A stretch of DNA of 64,000 bases, from NCBI RefSeq assembly GCF_014639235.1, contig NZ_BMFU01000003.1, positions 620,001-684,000 of the forward strand. Direction: 5' to 3'. A program made the translations under genes and the position numbers. This DNA is from Paenibacillus silvae (GTDB lineage: Bacteria; Bacillota; Bacilli; Paenibacillales; Paenibacillaceae). The stretch's first letter is position 1; every line of letters starts with the position of its first letter. Under the pieces are notes generated by a model, which did no database searches, was not told the origin of the DNA, and saw only the letters and a program-made list of their open reading frames with translations. Shown one piece after another: positions 33,757 through 41,663 of the stretch.

Positions 33757-33781
33757 TTTAAATATGAAGGGAATGTTGGTT

Positions 33782-34024
33782 ATGATGGTATCAGAGAAAA
33801 CATTGCACGAGGACATTATTGAGAAGGCTTGGGCAGACGAGAAATTCAGACAACAACTGCACTCCAATCCAAAGCAAGCGCTTCGCGAGGCATTCGGTAT
33901 TACGATTCCAGATCATATCAGGGTTCGTACGTTCGAGGAGCAGCAAAATGATTATGTGCTTGTGATCCCACCTAACCCTTCCAAAGTAAACTATGATGTC
34001 AATTGTGGTCCGTGGAGAAATTAA
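33782..34024 (+). CDS. NHLP-type leader precursor peptide with ComX-like C-terminal Trp core
   Basis: 80 residues from ATG 33782, which has AAGGGA nine bases upstream; an in-frame ATG at 33764 has no ribosome binding site. Residues about 7-63 match the nitrile-hydratase-like leader peptide (NHLP) pattern of RiPP precursors: EKAWADEKFRQQL, NPKQALREAFG, IPDHIRVRTFEE, YVLVIPPNP. The last 14 residues (SKVNYDVNCGPWRN) form a plausible core, with Trp78 third from the end, exactly as in ComX (WGD end), plus Cys75 and Tyr71. It is cotranscribed with the ComQ-like gene. The likely role is a prenylated peptide signal or modified peptide; this is inference. Confidence 0.78.
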   Translation: MMVSEKTLHEDIIEKAWADEKFRQQLHSNPKQALREAFGITIPDHIRVRTFEEQQNDYVLVIPPNPSKVNYDVNCGPWRN

Positions 34025-34113
34025 GCGTACCTGATTCGAGGCTCTGCGAACATTAACTTGAATAGAAATAAAAAAAGGGTAGAACATCAAGCCGGGTATC
34101 TTAGACGAGTTCA

Positions 34114-36024
34114 TCATTCAACAAACTCGGGAAAAGATACCACAGCTTCTGTTCCTACCCCTTTGGTGCTTGTAAAGCTGATCTGCCCATTCATTGCTTC
34201 AACGATACGGAAGGTAACCATCATGCCTAATCCGGTACCTTTGATTTTATTAGAGAAGTAAGGTTCCCCCAGACGGGATAAAGCCTCCTCACTCATGCCT
34301 TCTCCGTTATCCCGGACATGTACTTTGACTTTGCCTTCCTGCGAGTATGCCCAGATATCAATCTGACCTTGTCCCCCCTGGAGCGCTTCAATACTGTTCT
34401 TGATAATATTGATAAAAGCCTGCTTGAATTTCGAGGAATTGCCTCGAATATGAAGGTTCGGCGGAATATCTGTTGTTATTTTCCCGCCTTCCAGATTAGC
34501 CATCGGTACAAGTATGCCTTCGATATGATCAAATTCATCCGAAATGTTCAACGATATAATATGATCGAATTCCGGCTTAGCGAAGGTCAGGAAATCAGTA
34601 ATAATCCCCGAAGCCCGATCAAGTTCCTCCAGTGCAATTCGCACATATCCTTTGTTTTTGTTATCCTCCTGCTCGGTCATGAGCTGAAGGAATCCTCGCG
34701 TCACCTGAAGTGGATTACGCACCTCATGAGCAACTGAAGCAGCCAGTTCGCTAATGATTTCCATTTTCTCAGACCGCTGCAGCTCATTATTAAACAGTTC
34801 CAATTCTTTGGAATACTGCAGCACTTTATTGTGCTTTTCCGCAAAACGGCTTCCCAGAATCGCAATCAACGAAATCACAAACGCAACCATAGACCACTTC
34901 CACCAGAGCAGATGATACGTGCCATTGCGCTGATAGTACCACAACAGCTCAAGTACACTGATCAAAGAAAATACGCCAAAACCGGTGGCTAACAGAATGG
35001 CTTCACGATTGCGTTGTAATGCCTTGGCAATTGTACCAACGAACAGAATGGTCAGCAAAATAACGAGCACGAAGCCCACCACATTCTGCACAAACAGATT
35101 GTATAACCAATCCCATTGTCCGCCTGTTATGACGTATATAAACAATGAGAGCACGGCTACAACGGAATAGGCCCATTGAATTTTGCGTAGTTTGGTGAAT
35201 ATGCCATAGACTCCTGGACCAATAATTTGTTCAAAAAAATAACAGAGAGCAGGCATACCCAGCAGCATGGCCAGATCAAAGAGAAGAGAATACAAATCAC
35301 CATAAACTTGATAGAACGTATACAGAAACTGCGAGTACGTTATAACCATGACCCCAATGGAACCCATCACAACACATAATGACATCCACAGACCTTTATG
35401 GAACTGACCCAGGAAAAATGTACAGCTGAGCATAACAAGTGAGGTAAATATAAACGTCGAACCCAAAATAACATCAATTAAACCGTTATGAATGTATTTT
35501 TCCTGCAACATGGCATAAGGCCCAATCTGAACATCACCTTTTATGCCCAGCCAGCCATTCTCATTTTGTGACCATATGTAGAGTGTATTCCCCGAGTTTT
35601 CAACAGATAAGGGTAAAAATACAGCATTATTATCGTAATTGTAATGATAGTTTTCATATACTTTCCGATCTTCAAGATAGATTACGATATGCGTCCCTTT
35701 TATATTCTCAAAGCGAATCGCTGAGCTTTCATCATGCAATGGGGGAATCTCCAGACGGGTCCACAAGGAATCGGTATGCTGCATCATTCTGTTCTGGCTT
35801 GTTACCATACTTCTGCCAGCGCCCTGCTTCTCCCAAATCTCGTCCTCGCCCATTACTTCGCTAATGAAGCCTTGATCGTTCGCGTCTCCCCATTTCACTT
35901 CCCATCCTGTGATCGCTTCAGGCTGCCGGACCTCTTCCGCTGCAGCAAACACTAACCCATTCGGCAACAGAATGATCCATATCGTCATCCACAGGATGAT
36001 GATAGCTTTGGGTACATTTCTCAT
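34114..36024 (-). CDS. Seven-TM membrane sensor histidine kinase (7TMR-DISM type)
   Basis: 636 residues. Signal peptide about 1-28, an extracytoplasmic jelly-roll sensor at about 35-170 (WTRLEIPPL ... RFENIKGTHIVIYLEDRKVY), seven membrane segments at about 183-400, then HisKA with the phosphorylated His in VAHEVRNPLQ (about 434) and HATPase_c with the N box NIIKNSIEAL, G1 RDNGEGMSEE and G2 GTGLGMMV. The HEVRNPLQ...GFLQLM form resembles sporulation-type kinases rather than ComP (HisKA_3). No response regulator is adjacent. It is convergent with the precursor peptide gene 90 bp away, so it is a candidate receptor by location only. Confidence 0.92.
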   Translation of the reverse strand: MRNVPKAIIILWMTIWIILLPNGLVFAAAEEVRQPEAITGWEVKWGDANDQGFISEVMGEDEIWEKQGAGRSMVTSQNRMMQHTDSLWTRLEIPPLHDESSAIRFENIKGTHIVIYLEDRKVYENYHYNYDNNAVFLPLSVENSGNTLYIWSQNENGWLGIKGDVQIGPYAMLQEKYIHNGLIDVILGSTFIFTSLVMLSCTFFLGQFHKGLWMSLCVVMGSIGVMVITYSQFLYTFYQVYGDLYSLLFDLAMLLGMPALCYFFEQIIGPGVYGIFTKLRKIQWAYSVVAVLSLFIYVITGGQWDWLYNLFVQNVVGFVLVILLTILFVGTIAKALQRNREAILLATGFGVFSLISVLELLWYYQRNGTYHLLWWKWSMVAFVISLIAILGSRFAEKHNKVLQYSKELELFNNELQRSEKMEIISELAASVAHEVRNPLQVTRGFLQLMTEQEDNKNKGYVRIALEELDRASGIITDFLTFAKPEFDHIISLNISDEFDHIEGILVPMANLEGGKITTDIPPNLHIRGNSSKFKQAFINIIKNSIEALQGGQGQIDIWAYSQEGKVKVHVRDNGEGMSEEALSRLGEPYFSNKIKGTGLGMMVTFRIVEAMNGQISFTSTKGVGTEAVVSFPEFVE

Positions 36025-36175
36025 TCACAGCACCTCAAAGTATTTATTTTCTCTTCACATGTATCCTTTTATAGGATTCGCCACGGTTGATCTTGTCACC
36101 TTCTTATTAAATTACACAATTCACATTAAAGTAGATTAATAGTTTTTTTTCCATTTTATTGTTATGAAAATAGAA

Positions 36176-36457
36176 CTACTCACGCAGGTCCTCGAATTGA
36201 TTTACAATCATTTCACGTTCCTTCTGCTCTACTTTCATTCGAAACTCAAGCCACTGCTCCGTCTCATCATCATCGTAGATGGTCCAAATGTCAGAGAACA
36301 GAAAATCACGCAGCTGGACTACTTGTCCAGCCCAAATTCCACCAACCCAGAATAGCCCGTCCGGCCGCCGTATAACCGTGCGGGAGAACCCGGGAGTCGA
36401 GGCCTTTTGTCCGATTCGAATACGGGTAATCATATTGCCTAGTGTGAACCAATCCAC
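36176..36457 (-). CDS. Conserved small hypothetical protein
   Basis: 93 residues with a GTG start at 36457; AGGAGGGG six bases upstream makes it a convincing gene. It opens with small beta-rich segments (VDWFTLGNMITRIRIGQKA; LFWVGGIWAGQVVQLRDF) and ends in an acidic helix (DDDETEQWLEFRMKVEQKER). No signal peptide or membrane segment. The family is not recognised and the function is unknown. Confidence 0.7.
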   Translation of the reverse strand: MDWFTLGNMITRIRIGQKASTPGFSRTVIRRPDGLFWVGGIWAGQVVQLRDFLFSDIWTIYDDDETEQWLEFRMKVEQKEREMIVNQFEDLRE

Positions 36458-36601
36458 AAGATCCCCCTCCTTGCATATTCAAGCTTCATCATACCATAGC
36501 CCAAACACGAATGGCTCTAAAAACAGCAACAGGCGATTCAATCCACTGCATCGTGTGTAATGGTTTCTCAAAGCAAACTCTCACCAAACAAGGAGATGAT
36601 T

Positions 36602-36766
36602 ATGATGAACGAGCCACATCGCACGGTAGAAGTTGAACACAAGGATGTGCAGTACAAATCAGATTCAAGTAAGGTCGCTTCCACGTTTATTAAATATGCT
36701 GCCTATATCATTATCTTTTTTGGATTTCTCTACTTTCTGGTGAAATACGTGTTTCCTAAATTTTAA
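36602..36766 (+). CDS. 54-residue single-TM membrane protein
   Basis: Starts at ATG 36602 (a second ATG follows at once), six bases after AAGGAG. A polar N-terminal half (EPHRTVEVEHKDVQYKSDS) is followed by one membrane segment at about 31-50 (YAAYIIIFFGFLYFLVKYVF) and a short basic end. It is first of three small plus-strand genes. The function is unknown. Confidence 0.72.
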   Translation: MMNEPHRTVEVEHKDVQYKSDSSKVASTFIKYAAYIIIFFGFLYFLVKYVFPKF

Positions 36767-36874
36767 CGAACACTGACATAAGCCATACTCTTCTCGGGAA
36801 TAATATCATGCTTGATACTACTACTGAAAACATATCGTTTAACCCATTCATTCTAATGAAAGGAAGTGTTTTTC

Positions 36875-37105
36875 ATGTCTGATAAACCCATCAGTAACGC
36901 AGAACGTGATCGTATGGATGAACAATTTCTGGAATCCCGCCTGGCTGAGCCTCCGCTGGAATCTGTACCTGATGCCGACCTGTTGCAGCCCGGCAGCCCG
37001 GTAGACCCGGCCGCACCCGATCCGGACGCCCTGCACGGGACAGATCTGTTAAATGGCGCCGGGGCTGATGCCAAGCCTGAACGAAACATTTTGCCGCCGC
37101 GCTAA
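36875..37105 (+). CDS. 76-residue acidic disordered protein
   Basis: ATG 36875 lies nine bases after AAAGGAAG. The sequence is polar and Pro/Asp-rich (MSDKPISNAERDRMDEQF; DPAAPDPDALHGTDLLNGAG) with no predicted fold. Composition is like the 65-residue protein at 37338, so they may be distant paralogues or both of the small acidic type seen in spore-formers. The function is unknown. Confidence 0.65.
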   Translation: MSDKPISNAERDRMDEQFLESRLAEPPLESVPDADLLQPGSPVDPAAPDPDALHGTDLLNGAGADAKPERNILPPR

Positions 37106-37112
37106 ATAAGCT

Positions 37113-37325
37113 GAACTATCATTTGCACGTGAACGAAGAGGACAGAAAAAAACTGAAGAAGCGGAGCTAAAAGCTTTCTGAAAGAAAGCTACATCGGAAG
37201 TATAAGCTTCGCCTTTATCACCGGATTTTCCCCTTTGGAAAAGGGAATCAAAAGAATCTGGGGATAACCGCTACTCTCCAGGTTGTTCTGTCATCGAAGT
37301 GGATGGTGCAAAATATCTGAATCAG
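37113..37325. repeat. Dispersed MITE-like repeat REP-B, copy 1 (with a 45-bp insertion)
   Basis: This copy is in the opposite orientation to those at 45844-46027 and 52243-52425. Shared core blocks are GAGGACAGAAAAAAACTGAA, CGCCTTTATCACCGGATTTT, GGGGATAACCGCTACTCTCC and GTTCTGTCATCG. About 45 bp (CTAAAAGCTTTCTGAAAGAA onward) are inserted between GCGGAG and CGCCTTTATC. The degenerate terminal inverted repeats are CTGAACTATCATTTGCAC and GGTGCAAAATATCTGA. The right end stops about 13 bp before the next start codon. Confidence 0.85.
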
Positions 37326-37337
37326 GGAGGTGTCTTC

Positions 37338-37535
37338 ATGAGCAATAATGCTGAGGAACGACAAGTCCAAAAACCGGATAACCTGGTTACTGAGCGAGAT
37401 ATTGATCCCGATTTTGGACTGTTCACCGAAGATTCCTTTCCGGGCGCACTGGAGGATGAAGATCAGCGGCAAGCCATTGAACATGCTATTCCCAAGGAAC
37501 AGCCTTCTGACAAGCCCGCCCCAGATCAGGGTTAA
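37338..37535 (+). CDS. 65-residue acidic small protein
   Basis: ATG 37338 follows GGGAGGTGTCTTC. Composition is acidic and polar (MSNNAEERQVQKPDNLVTER; FPGALEDEDQRQAIEHA) with a Pro/Lys end. Its ribosome binding site lies right at the edge of REP-B copy 1, so the element may supply its promoter or 5' leader. The function is unknown. Confidence 0.65.
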   Translation: MSNNAEERQVQKPDNLVTERDIDPDFGLFTEDSFPGALEDEDQRQAIEHAIPKEQPSDKPAPDQG

Positions 37536-37619
37536 CTTATAACAATCGATTGTCAAACGAGAAAAAAAGAATGTTACTCCACTGCATCAAGCTACGCTTG
37601 AAGTTAAAGTCTGACCAGA

Positions 37620-37647
37620 GAGACCCCACTGAACGGGGTTTCTTTGG
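37620..37647 (+). terminator. Terminator after the small acidic protein gene
   Basis: ACCCC-ACTGAAC-GGGGT followed by TTCTTTGGTTT, 85 bases after the stop codon. Confidence 0.65.
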
Positions 37648-37679
37648 TTTGATTACAAGCCTTGTCCCCATTCATACAG

Positions 37680-37726
37680 CAAAAAAGATGACCACTACCT
37701 GCGCAGTGTCATCTTGATTTTTGCTT
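37680..37726. terminator. Terminator of the MFS gene, possibly bidirectional
   Basis: AAGATGAC pairs with GTCATCTT around an inner CACTACCTGCGCAGTG stem, with AAAAAA before and a T-rich stretch after. On the minus strand it follows the MFS stop codon by 67 bases. Confidence 0.85.
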
Positions 37727-37792
37727 GTTGTCTTATCCTGCTTAACAATGCTGAGCTATACTTATAGATTCACAATAAATTGAATGTATCAT

Positions 37793-39016
37793 CTAAAGCC
37801 GGGACTGTTTCTCCACAGTTGAACCTGCTCCAGGGAGTTTATGCTCCAATCTGGTCCATTTTACCGCAATTGCAGTAGCCAGAAGTGCAGCACCGTTAAT
37901 AATGAATATCCAGCGTATCGGCAGCCAGCCACCAAGTATGCCCCCGATAATGGGTCCGGCCATCGTGCCCATCTGGGCTGCGGACTGGTTCAGACTGAAG
38001 GCTCGACCTCGAAATGACGGCTCCGTAACCTGTACAATCATCGCATTAATTGCCGGAAACACCGCCGCGAAGAAAAGTCCATAGACAAATCTCAGGATAC
38101 CAAACGCTACATAACCTGTTGTGAAAAACTGCAGTAGATTGCCTACTGCTCCGCCAACAAGTCCAATCACCATCACTTTACCAAAGCCGATCCTTGCTCC
38201 CAGCTTTCCCCAGCGTGGAGCCATAATAACTGTGGCTACTCCGACTGCCGAGAAAATAATGCCTGAGCTTAACGAAGCACGATCGGGCTGTATCCCCATC
38301 TCCATCACATACACGGTTAAAAGCGGTTCCAGAATCATAACCGAAAAGGTACAGATGCCCATCATGACGAGCACAGTAATGAACACACGGTTTGCTCTGG
38401 CTTCACGGATATCATCCATGACATGGGAGCGAGCCTTATTGCGGTTGAAATTTTCTTCCTTGACCCAAAAGGTGGCAATGACCGCCGACACCAGCACAAC
38501 AATTGCCGAAAATAGAAATGCGCTCCGATTGCCATAATAATGACTGACAAGTCCGCCAAGCAGCGGACCGATAATGCCACCTGTTGCTCCCGCCGTTGAC
38601 ATAATGCCCAAGGCATACCCAGTCTTCTCTTCAGGTGTATTCGTGCCAACCAGTGCAATCGCCGCAGGCACAAATCCGGCGAGCAGCCCTTGAAAAAGAC
38701 GAACTACAATGAGTGAATACGGGTCCTGTACAAAAAAATTAATCAGATACAGGACAGCCAGGCTATACCCTGAACGAATTAACATCGGCTTGCGCCCATA
38801 TTTATCTGCCAGCGACCCCCAGAAGGGGGATACAAGGGCACTGGCAAGAAACGTAATGCCGAAGGCCAGCCCGGACCAGAATTCCAGATGGTCACGAACC
38901 CCCAGATCACTGCTCAGAAATAAAGGCAAAAACGGAATAGAGATGGAATATGCCGTACTGCAAAAAAAGACACCGATCCATAATATGACCAGATTACGCT
39001 TCCACGAGAAGTTCAT
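37793..39016 (-). CDS. MFS multidrug efflux transporter (DHA1 type)
   Basis: 407 residues with 12 membrane segments. Motif A is GSLADKYGRKPML between TM2 and TM3, and motif C-like GIIGPLLGGL lies in TM5, marking a 12-TM drug:proton antiporter (YttB/MdtG-like group). AAAGGA precedes the ATG by 11 bases. It is monocistronic with its own terminator. The substrate cannot be read from sequence. Confidence 0.9.
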   Translation of the reverse strand: MNFSWKRNLVILWIGVFFCSTAYSISIPFLPLFLSSDLGVRDHLEFWSGLAFGITFLASALVSPFWGSLADKYGRKPMLIRSGYSLAVLYLINFFVQDPYSLIVVRLFQGLLAGFVPAAIALVGTNTPEEKTGYALGIMSTAGATGGIIGPLLGGLVSHYYGNRSAFLFSAIVVLVSAVIATFWVKEENFNRNKARSHVMDDIREARANRVFITVLVMMGICTFSVMILEPLLTVYVMEMGIQPDRASLSSGIIFSAVGVATVIMAPRWGKLGARIGFGKVMVIGLVGGAVGNLLQFFTTGYVAFGILRFVYGLFFAAVFPAINAMIVQVTEPSFRGRAFSLNQSAAQMGTMAGPIIGGILGGWLPIRWIFIINGAALLATAIAVKWTRLEHKLPGAGSTVEKQSRL

Positions 39017-39235
39017 ATATCCGCACGTCCTTTCCGAAGCCGACGCCGGGACTGCCGTGTATGGAGCGATCGGAACAGACCCGTACGTCCCCCTGATGCG
39101 GAAGCATTTTCCTTATTTTACACCTATGCTTCTATGAAGACCATCCCCGTTCACCAGATTAACATGCCTTACATTGCCATTCTGCATCTGAAAACGGTAT
39201 GATAGTTGAAGATCGAATCAAGGAGGATCATATTC

Positions 39236-39898
39236 ATGTCTTTACGGTGGAAAAAAGCAACCGCAGTTTCGCTCGTACTGGCGATGCTGCTGATCGTTAT
39301 GAGCGGGTGCGGACGCCCTGCAAACAATGCTTATCAAACGCCGGTTCCGGCGGTGCCAGAAGGACCAGACCCGGTGGCAACGATTGAGATGCAGGATGGG
39401 CAGAAGATTGTAATTGAGCTATATCCCAAAATTGCGCCCAATACGGTGTATAACTTCATCTCCCTTGCGAACAAGGGCTTCTACGATGGTCTGATCTTTC
39501 ACCGGGTCATTCCAGGCTTTATGATTCAGGGCGGTGATCCGAACGGGAATGGCTCAGGCGGGCCAGGATATGCGATTAAGGGTGAGTTTACCTCGAATGG
39601 TCATAAAAATCATTTAAAGCATACGCGTGGAGTTATCTCCATGGCACGCAAATCCGAAAATCTGGATTCTGCCGGTTCTCAATTTTTTATCATGCTGGCT
39701 GACGCTGATCATCTGGATAACTCCTATGCTACTTTCGGCAAGGTAACCGAAGGAATGGACGTTGTTGACGGCATCGCGTCACAACAGATTGGTGAAGGAG
39801 ACAAGCCTGTTACAGATCAGATTATGAAAAAAGTAACGGTGGATACCCACGGCATTGAATATCCGGAACCAGTGAAGATTACAACGGACACCAAGTAA
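39236..39898 (+). CDS. Cyclophilin-type peptidyl-prolyl isomerase lipoprotein
   Basis: 220 residues from ATG 39236 (AAGGAGG upstream). A lipobox (VMSGC, about residues 21-26) predicts anchoring outside the membrane. The cyclophilin domain covers about 45-205: ETIEMQDGQK-like start, FHRVIPGFMIQGGDPNGNGSGGPGY-type core with catalytic Arg in FHRV, and SQFFIMLADADHLD. It catalyses prolyl cis-trans isomerisation and probably helps fold exported proteins. Confidence 0.93.
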   Translation: MSLRWKKATAVSLVLAMLLIVMSGCGRPANNAYQTPVPAVPEGPDPVATIEMQDGQKIVIELYPKIAPNTVYNFISLANKGFYDGLIFHRVIPGFMIQGGDPNGNGSGGPGYAIKGEFTSNGHKNHLKHTRGVISMARKSENLDSAGSQFFIMLADADHLDNSYATFGKVTEGMDVVDGIASQQIGEGDKPVTDQIMKKVTVDTHGIEYPEPVKITTDTK

Positions 39899-39920
39899 AC
39901 ACGGTTACTCTGGAACAAAC

Positions 39921-39963
39921 AAAAGCTCTGTTCTGTGCACTCGGCGCGGAACAGAGCTTATTT
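39921..39963 (+). terminator. Terminator after the cyclophilin gene
   Basis: AAGCTCTGTTC pairs with GAACAGAGCTT around TGTGCACTCGGCGCG, followed by ATTTA, 24 bases after the stop. Confidence 0.8.
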
Positions 39964-40025
39964 AATGATAACGTTTATATTAATACCTATATATAGATCC
40001 ATTTCATAGCGCCAATGCAGCATCC

Positions 40026-40253
40026 TCAATGCATCCACCAGAGTAGACGCAGCCAGCCTATAATGGCAAGCCATAGCGGGACGCTGAGGGCCATTCCCCA
40101 TGCAAGCCCTTTCAATAAACTACGATTCACATGCACGAACAACGACTCCTTTCTCCAGGGAATAGTCGAAGTATCGGTATCATTATATGATTTTATACCT
40201 GTGTTCATTCGCCATGCCATGCCCTTTTTCCTGCCTTCCGGCGCCGACTTCAT
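40026..40253 (-). CDS. Possible small single-TM membrane protein
   Basis: 75 residues at most; the start is unclear because none of the candidate Met codons has a strong ribosome binding site (an internal start at MNTGIKSYN is possible). The end is a Trp-rich membrane helix (GLAWGMALSVPLWLAIIGWL followed by RLLWWMH), preceded by an amphipathic, basic stretch. It is divergent from the YqkE-like gene. Not recognised. Confidence 0.4.
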   Translation of the reverse strand: MKSAPEGRKKGMAWRMNTGIKSYNDTDTSTIPWRKESLFVHVNRSLLKGLAWGMALSVPLWLAIIGWLRLLWWMH

Positions 40254-40334
40254 GGAATGAAAAGCGTGAACCTGATATACTAAGGCGTGTTATGATGTGT
40301 AATCTGATTCATGTTGCGAAAGGAGATGTTCCCT

Positions 40335-40601
40335 ATGGCAAAATCCAAAAGACGCGCACCTGCTCCCAAAGCCCGGGCTCAGGCACAAGATCAGCCTACA
40401 ACGTTGAAGGATCTGCTCAGCAGTGATGTGCTGGAGAAGTTGAAAGCCCAGGCCGATGAAGCCAAAGCAGCCGAAGCCGCGCGTAAGGAGCAAGAGCGTT
40501 TACAAGCAGAAGAAGCCCGCAAGGCTGAGCAGAAGCGGCGGGATAATGATTTTGAATACTTGCTGAATAACAGCTCAATGGACTGGAAGAAGCACAAGTA
40601 A
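40335..40601 (+). CDS. YqkE-like small coiled-coil protein (DUF3886)
   Basis: 88 residues from ATG 40335 (AAAGGAG ten bases upstream). Basic N-terminus, then the family stretch LKDLLSSDVLEKLKAQADEA, a long Glu/Lys/Ala coiled coil, and the conserved end FEYLLNNSSMDWKKHK seen in Bacillus YqkE. Cytoplasmic; the function is unknown. Confidence 0.85.
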   Translation: MAKSKRRAPAPKARAQAQDQPTTLKDLLSSDVLEKLKAQADEAKAAEAARKEQERLQAEEARKAEQKRRDNDFEYLLNNSSMDWKKHK

Positions 40602-40648
40602 ATGAAAGATTGAAACCAATCACAAAATATTGGGTGATTTTGTAAACC

Positions 40649-40676
40649 AAGGGGCCGGATGCGGCTCCTTTTTTAA
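40649..40676 (+). terminator. Terminator after the YqkE-like gene
   Basis: AAGGGGCCG-GATG-CGGCTCCTT followed by TTTTAAT, about 48 bases after the stop. Confidence 0.85.
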
Positions 40677-40763
40677 TATGCATACATATGATTCACCTCT
40701 CCCGTGCCGGGTATTTAGAAAGTAAAGCGTCTAAGGAAACTTTAGATCATGGAGGGATGAGTA

Positions 40764-41558
40764 ATGGCTGAACAGCGTTTGCAAGGTAAGGTCGCCATTG
40801 TTACCGGAGGTGGCTCCGGGATTGGTCAGGCTTCCGCAATTCGATTCGCCGAGCATGGAGCCAAGGTCTATATGCTGGATCGCACTCCAGAGAACGCCGA
40901 GAAAACAAAACATAGAATTGAGAACAACGGTGGCACAGCTTACGTCATAGAATGTGATATATCCAAGCCGGAAGACGTACAGAAGGCAATTCAACATGCA
41001 GCAGCCGAAGCGGGCAAGCTTGATATTGTGTTTGCCAATGCAGGGATCAATGGTGCAATGGCCCCCATCGAAACGATGAGTATCGAAGATTGGGACCAGA
41101 CGATGGAGATCAACATGCGCGGTACGTTTGCCACAGTGAAGTATGCCATCCCTCATCTGAAGGAGCGCGGTGGAAGCATCATTATCACCAGCTCGATCAA
41201 CGGCAATCGGGTATTCTCCGGGATCGGTTTCTCTGCATACGCTTCCAGCAAGGCTGGCCAAACCGCTTTTACCAAAATGGCGGCATTGGAGCTGGCCCGT
41301 TACAAAATTCGTGTCAACGCAGTCTGTCCTGGCGCGATTGATACCAATATTGATGATAATACGTATCCATCGGATGATCTGAAGGATGTGCAGATTCCAG
41401 TGGAGTTTCCAGAAGGTCATGAGCACCCGCTCAAGGGTGAGCCAGGTACATCGGAGCAAGTGGCGAATCTGGTATTGTTCCTTGCTTCAGATGAAGCATC
41501 TCATGTGACAGGCACACGGATCTACGTGGATGGTGCAGAATCTCTTCTGCGCGGGTAG
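40764..41558 (+). CDS. Short-chain dehydrogenase/reductase
   Basis: 264 residues of the classical SDR type. The cofactor motif TGGGSGIGQ is at about 15-23, then NAG (about 90), the catalytic Ser in ITSSING (about 140), and YxxxK as YASSKAG (about 155-160). An acidic residue at the end of beta2 (MLDR) favours NAD over NADP. The C-terminal YVDGAESLLRG is typical. GGAGGG precedes the ATG. The substrate is unknown. Confidence 0.92.
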   Translation: MAEQRLQGKVAIVTGGGSGIGQASAIRFAEHGAKVYMLDRTPENAEKTKHRIENNGGTAYVIECDISKPEDVQKAIQHAAAEAGKLDIVFANAGINGAMAPIETMSIEDWDQTMEINMRGTFATVKYAIPHLKERGGSIIITSSINGNRVFSGIGFSAYASSKAGQTAFTKMAALELARYKIRVNAVCPGAIDTNIDDNTYPSDDLKDVQIPVEFPEGHEHPLKGEPGTSEQVANLVLFLASDEASHVTGTRIYVDGAESLLRG

Positions 41559-41594
41559 GTCATTCAATAGATTCCCGTCTTTTAACGTAAAAAA

Positions 41595-41636
41595 TAACCC
41601 GCAAAAGCTCTGGCTAACCAGAACGTCTGCGGGTTA
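41595..41636. terminator. Terminator between the SDR and YwaF-like genes
   Basis: TAACCCGCA and TGCGGGTTA pair around an inner CTCTGGCTAACCAGAAC hairpin. A T run follows on the minus strand, so it mainly serves the convergent YwaF-like gene. Confidence 0.8.
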
Positions 41637-41663
41637 ATCTATTTCAAAGCTCATACACCAACA

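Noticed and set aside
33764..33781. Earlier start of the precursor peptide (86 residues)
   Set aside because: No ribosome binding site before 33764, whereas AAGGGA is well placed for ATG 33782.
34114..36024. Calling the sensor kinase ComP
   Set aside because: Its HisKA domain is of the sporulation-kinase type, not HisKA_3, and no ComA-like response regulator is adjacent. Kept only as a candidate receptor.
40026..40253. Long N-terminal form of the small Trp-rich membrane protein
   Set aside because: The first Met has no ribosome binding site; only the C-terminal half looks protein-like, so the start is left open.
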